From: Cunninghamia lanceolata
Lineage: Eukaryota > Streptophyta > Pinopsida > Cupressales > Cupressaceae
Assembly (NCBI GenBank): GCA_027924645.1
Contig: BSBN01001965.1
Location: 12,886,001 to 12,950,000, forward strand
Direction: 5' to 3'
Length of the DNA stretch: 64,000 bases
The position numbers and the translations under genes were made by a program. Shown here in pieces: positions 58,298 through 64,000 of this stretch; position 1 is the first letter of the stretch; every line of letters starts with the position of its first letter. The notes beneath the pieces were generated by a model that was not told the origin of the DNA, made no database searches, and was given only the letters and a program-made list of their open reading frames with translations.

Positions 58298-59539
58298 TGT
58301 TGCAAGTATGGGTTTAACCGGTGTTGTCATTGATGTCAACATACTCATGTTGCATTAATCAGAAAGATTGGATGAGCTGTATGCTAAGGATATTGAGAAA
58401 ATTAGTCTCTATTAGGAACAGTGAAGAACAGTGATGACAACAATGTAAAAGTCCAACATAGGTTGCAGATCAGAGGATGCGGATTAAATGGTTTGTAGAT
58501 ATGTGTCTTAAGATGTTCCAGTAGATATTTCAGAGGTCCGCATGAAGATATGAAGAAGTTATGGAAGTTCAAGTAAAACTGGTTCCGACAAATGTTCAAT
58601 GGTGATAGAGTGATACAGATAGGTCTGGTGAGATCCAGAAATGCATTCTCCGGTTCTGTGGATTTGAGGAAGTGTTGGGGAAGTCTATGTGGTGTGTCAA
58701 CTTGATTGGTTCATGGTTTAAAGGTCCAGAAGTATCTATTCCTTTGTGATAGTAATGGCAGACTGTGCTCCTGAGGTTCTAGATGAAGAAGAGAAGGCTT
58801 TCAGTGAGTAGAGGAAGTGTGGATGTTATTGGTGTTTTAGGAAAGTTTGTGGAGGTCCTTGGATCATGCTCCATTCATGTTTATGGTCCACATTAGAATT
58901 GGGGTTCCAGAAATGAAGAATAACTTTCAGATGATGGTGTTCTTTCTGTGACTGGCCGACTGGATGAATTATACATCTTGCAGATGTCCTTATGGATGTT
59001 TGCCGACTTACATGGTTGTTCCTAAGTTGATGTCATGTATAACTAAGGGATTGCGAAGTCATTTCAAAGCATGACTTGTGGAGATGAGTATGTCGTAGCG
59101 AGGAGAAGAGCAAAAGGCAGAGCAAAAGGTTTGGGCTTAAATGGAACTGACTCAAGCATGATGAAGATGCTATTTACCAGTTCAATTATGTGATACTTAT
59201 TCTTTTGTAGACAGTGTGTCTCTTGTAGGTAGTGACCCTCTTGTGAGCAGTGTGCTCAGGCAGTGAGCCCTAATTAGCATGTGCCATTTTGTTCTTTCTA
59301 TTCTTCTAACAGAGAATACAATCTTGGGTTAGTCACCCCATGGTTTTTCCCTTAACCGGGTTTTCCACATCAAAATCTTGGTGTCTCATGTGTTGATGTA
59401 CTTCTGCTCTTGATTAAATGCATTAAGTTTCATGTTTGATTTATTGTTATACTGCTAAGTGAATATAAGTGTTGAAAATGAAGAAAGTTTTGGACAACTG
59501 ATTCACCCCCACTCTCTGTTGTCTACCCTAAATCTAACA
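58298..59539 (+). repeat. 3' LTR of the copia element
   Basis: 1242 bp, TGTTGCAAGTATGGG to AAATCTAACA, matching 52530-53771 with about 5% differences by eye. Confidence 0.95.
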
Positions 59540-59544
59540 ACAAC

Positions 59545-60079
59545 ATCTTCCATCATTGTCCATCAACTATATGCATATCCTATTCCATCAACCCACGCAA
59601 ATCCATGAAGGATGTCACCCAAGGACTATTGGCAAGGAATCTTAGAAAAACATCATGTACTCAAATTCCTATCCTTGAGCAGGTAACAAAGAACTTCCTA
59701 CTAACATGTCTACCACTCCAACACCATCATCGACTCCTATGTCTATCCATTTCATTGAAGAGTCTCCTACCATAAGTCCAAGTCAAACCCCAACATGTAG
59801 CCATGTTGTGAAACATCGAAAGATTATTGATCCCATCAAATAACCCATCACATCCATCTCAGAAACCCAATAGCCATGTTAAGAGCCTAGTCCAAAGCAT
59901 GTGGAAACACCAATCACCCATCCTAATCAAAATCCAAACATCACATCTAATCCTATGTCCTGGATCCCTTACCATCTCATAGTCAACCCATCTACATCGA
60001 TCCCATCATTGATCCTCCAACATCTCCTAGTGAACCCCCATCACCACCTCTTACTCCCCAATCCAATGAATATCAATCT
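59545..60079 (+). other. C-rich sequence between the two copia elements
   Basis: A continuation of the tract at 52231-52524, rich in CCATC, CAACC and TCCTA words. The open piece at 59901-60137 is low complexity (Asn/Pro/Ser/His-rich) and I do not regard it as a gene. Confidence 0.5.
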
Positions 60080-61533
60080 TGTTGAAATACACCAGACAAC
60101 TGAGAAGGGGAGTGAATCAGTTGTTTCAAAACTTTAACTACTTCTACACTTTAAATTACTAATCACTTGTCCATTGTTATTGTGATTAAACCATTAAAGC
60201 ATGAAATCAGAAACTTAAACACAATTGCAAGATCAAGCACAAGAGACACCAGATTTTTACGTGGAAAACCTTGTTAAGTGAAAAACCACAGTGGGGGTTA
60301 GCCCAAAAGAATTTATAAGTTATAGCAATACCAAAAATTAGATGCTCACTGCCTTTAGGGCTCACTACCCATAGCTCACTGCTCAAAGAGGCTCACTGCC
60401 AAGGGGTGGCTCACTGCCAAGGGTTTGAACTAAGATGATAGCATCTACACCATGCCAAAGTTCAATTCCATTAAAGCGCAATACAATTCCTCTGCTCTGC
60501 TCTACCTTTCACTTCTTCACTTATCTTTGCATTCACACAAGGATATCTTTTTCATGACTTCATTACAGATATATATATCATTCCTCAACCTTGGAATGTA
60601 CATCAAGGTCAACATTACATTCATCAACCATTGGAACAATCTCCAAGGTCGATATTACAAACATATACAAAAATAGGTCTAGACCTAATACAAAATAGCT
60701 AAGGAGAAGATGTAAAGTTGTAAGCAGATTGTGCCACACCTTAGCTGGGACTCAACTCAATCTTCCATGCCATGACATGCTTCTACAATCTTTAATGTAT
60801 CTCTGCAATTAGTGGAAGCAACTGAGTTGACCAAGATTGGTGTTCACACTAGGTTATCTAGGAATAGTCTTCAATCACGATCCAAATTTCTCTTTGTGGA
60901 CCAATGCAAAGGTAGGAATATGATTAGAAGACATCCACAAGCACATTTTAGTTGCCAAGGACATTTGCACAACCTCTAACCACTTTAACCATGAGATTCT
61001 TCAAACTGGAGCACAAAAACTTAATTGTCATCAATTGTCACAAAAGAAAGATCACTTGCAGATGGACAAATAATGAACCATTGGAGTTGAAGGTACATAT
61101 CATCATCCCAGACATTACTCTAGAACTGCAGACCAAGATACTTCAATGTGGAGGAATGCGGAGAAAAATACTTTCTCCCTGTCATAACTAAACTCACAGA
61201 AAAAGTAGGTTTCACTCTGGTGATCACAACTCACTCAAATCTTCATGCAGAGGGCTCAAAACTGAAATGTAGCATCTTTAGACATGCCTCTACATAAATT
61301 TCAATCTGTAAACCAAGATGTTCATCATACAATAAATGTAGAGCAATATTCTAAGTTGTTCTTTCATATGCAACACATTGTTTTTACTGTAACTTGTTTC
61401 TACCCGAGGGGCTAATTTTCTCAATGTACTCAACATATAAAACATCTAATAGAATAAGAATACACTTGACACCAATGACAACAAAGATATGTTGAAATCA
61501 ATGACAACACCGATTAGGCACAAACTTGCAACA
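60080..61533 (-). repeat. 3' LTR of the second copia element (1454 bp)
   Basis: It runs from TGTTGAAATAC to ACTTGCAACA. In the element's own sense it begins TGTTGCAAGT, as does the other copia LTR. It contains GGCTCACTGCC at 60390-60400 and 60408-60418 plus weaker copies from 60344. Confidence 0.85.
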
Positions 61534-61848
61534 ATCTCCCCCTTTGTCATTGATGGCAACATATGATGTGAAAAACTGTAACAACCATCAAGACAAGATT
61601 CTCCCCCTTTCTTTTTACACATCTGTATTCTTTCTCCCCCTAAGTTTTTCATGTGATTTCTCCTCCCCTTTGACATCAAGGGAAAAGGGCACATACTTAT
61701 CTTCTGCTTCTCTGACTAAACCAATCTTTCTTCTGAACTTTCTCTTCTAGTGACTGACTATTCCCCCTGAGAAGTAGCCCTTAAGACATCAATCTAGTTC
61801 AATAAGTGGTACTATAGGCACCACCAGACTGATGCACTCCTATGCATC
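61534..61848 (-). other. 3' untranslated region and purine tract of the second copia element
   Basis: On the minus strand the bases next to the LTR read AAAGGGGGAGAT. More G-rich motifs of this kind lie at 61600 and 61632, as in the 52530 element. Confidence 0.7.
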
Positions 61849-62634
61849 TTAGTTCAGAGGAGGGGTGATGACCCCTAACTTTTCTCTGAGATACTCAAAC
61901 GTATCCTTGGGTAGAGGCTTAGTGAAAATATCTGCAATCTGATCTTTTGTAGATACATACTCCAATATGACTTCATTTTCTATCACCTTTTCTCTCAGAA
62001 AGTGATATCTTATAGATATGTGCTTTGTTCTTAAGTGCATCACTGGATTCTTTGATATGTTTATGGCACTTGTATTATCACAGAAGATTTCAATTGGATC
62101 TTCATACACAACTCTGATGTCCTTCAATGTTTGCTTCATCCATAATACTTGAGTGCAACTACATGATGCTGCAATGTATTCTGCTTTTGTAGTAGACAAA
62201 GATATTGAGTCTTGTTTCTTACTTAGCCATGAAACCAATCTTTTTCCTAAGAAGAATGCACCTTCACTTGTACTTTTCCTATCATCCACATCTCCAGCCC
62301 AATTAGCATCAGTGTATGCACTGAGAGTGAAATCCTTGTCTTTTGGATACCACAAACCATAATTTGTTGTGCCTTTCAAATATCTCACAATTTTCTTGAC
62401 TGCCATCACATGTGACCCTTTAGGTTCTGCTTGAAATCTTGCCACAAGACAAACTGCATGCATTATGTCAGGTCTAGTTTGGGTCAGATAAAGTAATCCT
62501 CCAATAATAGATCTATACCTTTTTTGGTCTACCTTAGGTGAATCATCATTTTTTCTCAATTTACAACTAGTTACCATGGGAGTGCTTATCAGTTTAGAGT
62601 CTTCCATCCCAAACTTCTTTAACAACTCTTTCAC
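61849..62634 (-). pseudogene. Second copia element: RT end and RNase H
   Basis: An open frame of 261 codons from MKELLKKFGMEDSKLISTPM to KEKLGVITPPLN. It contains [78 protein letters not shown] and YVSTKDQIADIFTKPLPK. The RNase H acidic residues are present. A TAG separates it from the RT piece above (ISQ-SKYVKE expected). Among the copies in the window this is the most intact RNase H. Confidence 0.9.
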
Positions 62635-62643
62635 ATACTTAGA

Positions 62644-63400
62644 CTAAGAAATGAAGACACCTTTATCTGATTGATTAATTTGTAGACCTAAAAAGAAATT
62701 CATCTCGCCAAACATGGACATTTTAAATTCACTTTGCATTTCCCCACCAAAAAGCATGCACATACCTTCATTGTCTCCAAAGATAATGTCATCAAAAAAG
62801 ACTACAACAATCAAGATTTGCTCATCATTGATCTTGAAATAGAGATTGCTATTAGCGGTACCTTTACTAAACCCTAATTGTATCAGATACTTATCCAACC
62901 TTGCATACCAGGCTCTGGGGGCTTGTTTCAGTCCATACAATGCTTTCTTCAATCTGCACACCATGTCACCTTGATCTAATGACTAGAATCCTTCTGGTTG
63001 TTCAATATAAACTTCTGAATGCATATTTGACATCCATTTGATATACTTTGAAATCTTTATAGGCTGCAAATGCTAGAAACATTCTTATTGCTTCAATCCT
63101 TGCCACAGGTGCATATGTTTCCTCAAAATCTATTCCTTCAACTTGAGAGTATCATTTGCATACCAACCTTGCTTTGTTTCTTATCACTTCACCATTCTCA
63201 TTTATTTTATTCCTAAGGACCCATTTGGTGCCAATTACATTTTTATCTGCTGGTCTAGGAACAAGATCCCAAGTCTGATTCTTCTCTATCTACATTAGTT
63301 CTTCTTTCATAGCCTTTACCCAATTCTCATCATTGCAAGCTTCATTCACAGTCTTAGGTTCAATCTTGGAAATCAGACAAAAATTTACTTGTTCTTCTGC
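62644..63400 (-). pseudogene. Second copia element: reverse transcriptase
   Basis: The open piece 62964-62644 reads [20 protein letters not shown] and ends VFFDDIIFGDNEGM. The catalytic pair of Asp is intact (62788-62793); Phe stands for the usual Val. Upstream, 62965-63400 holds the N-terminal half in broken frames, with stops and frameshifts around the FCAGG-like and KGYSQ blocks. The RT cannot be read through. Confidence 0.82.
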
Positions 63401-63471
63401 AGCTCTTCTTCTGGTTTGAATTCCTTCAATGTTCTTATCTCCTATAATTTGATCTTCATAATGATTTAGTT

Positions 63472-64000
63472 TTACATACCTAGGTGTTTTGGTGACAATT
63501 TTTGGAGCTTATTCTTCTTCATCTGGACCGTCTTCTTATTGCACACTTCTTTGCTCGCTAAAACATCTAGTTCATCTGATTCATATCCACTTGATCCTAA
63601 CAACCTTTCCTTGCTTTCATCAACTTTGACATTTGCACTCTCAATGATCTTCTTCAGCCTCTTATTATAACACCGGTAGGCCTTGCCCTTGGTGGAGTAT
63701 CCAAGGATGATTTCTTCATCACATCTAGCATCAAACTTGCCTAGATCTTCTTCTCTTTTGATATAACATTTGCTACCAAAAACTTTGAAGTATTTTATTG
63801 TAGGAACTTTTCTATACCACAATTCATAGGGGGTTTTGGTACTATTACCTTTGACTTGAGCTCTATTTAGAATGTATACAACAGTGTGTACAACCTCTCT
63901 CCAATATACTTCTGGTAGGTTAGCCTCCATCATTGTTCTAACAGCCTCTTGAACTATTCTGTTCTTTCTTTCAACAACTCCATTTTGTTGTGGAGTCCTA
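63472..64000 (-). pseudogene. Second copia element: integrase C-terminal part (cut by window end)
   Basis: An open frame reads MMEANLPEVYWREVVHTVVY, ILNRAQVKGNSTKTPYELWY and FKVFGSKCYIKREEDLGKFD, then [20 protein letters not shown]. Above the first Met the frame stays open to the window edge and includes PQQNGVVERKNRIVQEAV with the catalytic Glu. Compare the first element, where the same PQQ is PQ-stop. The zinc finger and first two catalytic Asp lie beyond the window. Confidence 0.9.

Larger units (their letters stand above)
52530..59539 (+). mobile_element. Ty1/copia retrotransposon (7010 bp)
   Basis: This is a complete copia element on the plus strand with two 1242-bp LTRs, a tRNA-Met primer site, gag-pol in the order gag, protease, integrase, RT, RNase H, a long 3' untranslated stretch with several G-rich purine motifs, and target duplications ACAAC. 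The left LTR begins TA where the right has TG, a later point change. By eye the LTRs differ at about 5% of sites. The coding region is nearly continuous, interrupted by a handful of stops and one frameshift in RNase H. It belongs to the same wider family as the minus-strand element at 60080, judging from the pol C-terminus (KEKLGVI-A/T-PP) and shared LTR motifs. Confidence 0.95.
60080..64000 (-). mobile_element. Ty1/copia retrotransposon, 3' part, cut by the window end
   Basis: A copia element on the minus strand. Its 3' LTR is 60080-61533; the purine tract, RNase H, RT and integrase follow up to the window end, so its 5' LTR, gag and protease lie outside. Its proteins closely resemble those of the element at 52530, and its 3' untranslated region shares the sequence CCCCCTTTGTCATTGATGGCAA in complement. 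The element is opposite in orientation and is a related but different family, since the LTRs differ in length and body sequence. Confidence 0.9.

Overview
The window looks like repeat-dense plant nuclear DNA, with no intact host gene that I can recognise. The evidence is plant-type Ty1/copia and Ty3/chromovirus polyproteins, a plant L1-type LINE with a DUF4283-like ORF1 and a terminal RNase H, plant-type initiator-tRNA-Met primer sites, a decayed Helitron, and fragments resembling a DRM-class plant cytosine methyltransferase. The species cannot be named. The roughly 4 kb LTRs and deep nesting suggest a large genome; a gymnosperm is possible, but that is only a guess.

Layout. At 1-485 is a Ty1/copia protease remnant (+). 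At 790-855 and 13466-14032 are the two halves of one decayed Ty3 RT/RNase H region (+), split by a 12.6 kb chromovirus on the minus strand (856-13465). That element has LTRs of about 3.9 kb and an exact 5-bp target duplication, GAATA. At 14046-14972 is a fold-back structure whose arms of about 300 bp enclose TA/TC/CA microsatellites, followed by a (TA)n tract. At 16515-26093 is a LINE flanked by a 17-bp target duplication. It carries two tRNA-like promoter modules at its head, ORF1, ORF2 (endonuclease, RT, RNase H) and an unexpected third coding region.

From about 27.4 to 40 kb, decayed sequence includes a Helitron-type Rep/helicase pseudogene (35.6-38.97 kb). A Tnt1-like copia element on the minus strand lies upstream of it at 27678-32651 (target duplication CGTAG). 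At 40619-43337 is a non-autonomous LTR element with a 444-bp internal region and a truncated second LTR. At 46.8-49.9 kb is a tandem segmental duplication in which each copy joins a copia gag remnant to a DRM-like methyltransferase fragment. From 51.2 to 52.2 kb lie a pyrimidine minisatellite and TTTAGGG-like repeats. At 52530-59539 is a complete but inactivated copia element (+; target duplication ACAAC). A related copia element on the minus strand runs from 60080 off the window end.

The genes form nested layers of replicating elements, not pathways. All the coding regions are broken. The in-frame stops are mostly TAG at positions expected to be Gln (CAG) or C-preceded Trp (CTGG). This is the pattern expected from deamination of CHG-methylated cytosine, so the loci look like long-silenced heterochromatin. 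By eye, LTR divergence ranks the chromovirus youngest (about 2%), then the 52.5 kb copia (about 5%), then the 27.7 kb copia (about 6%).
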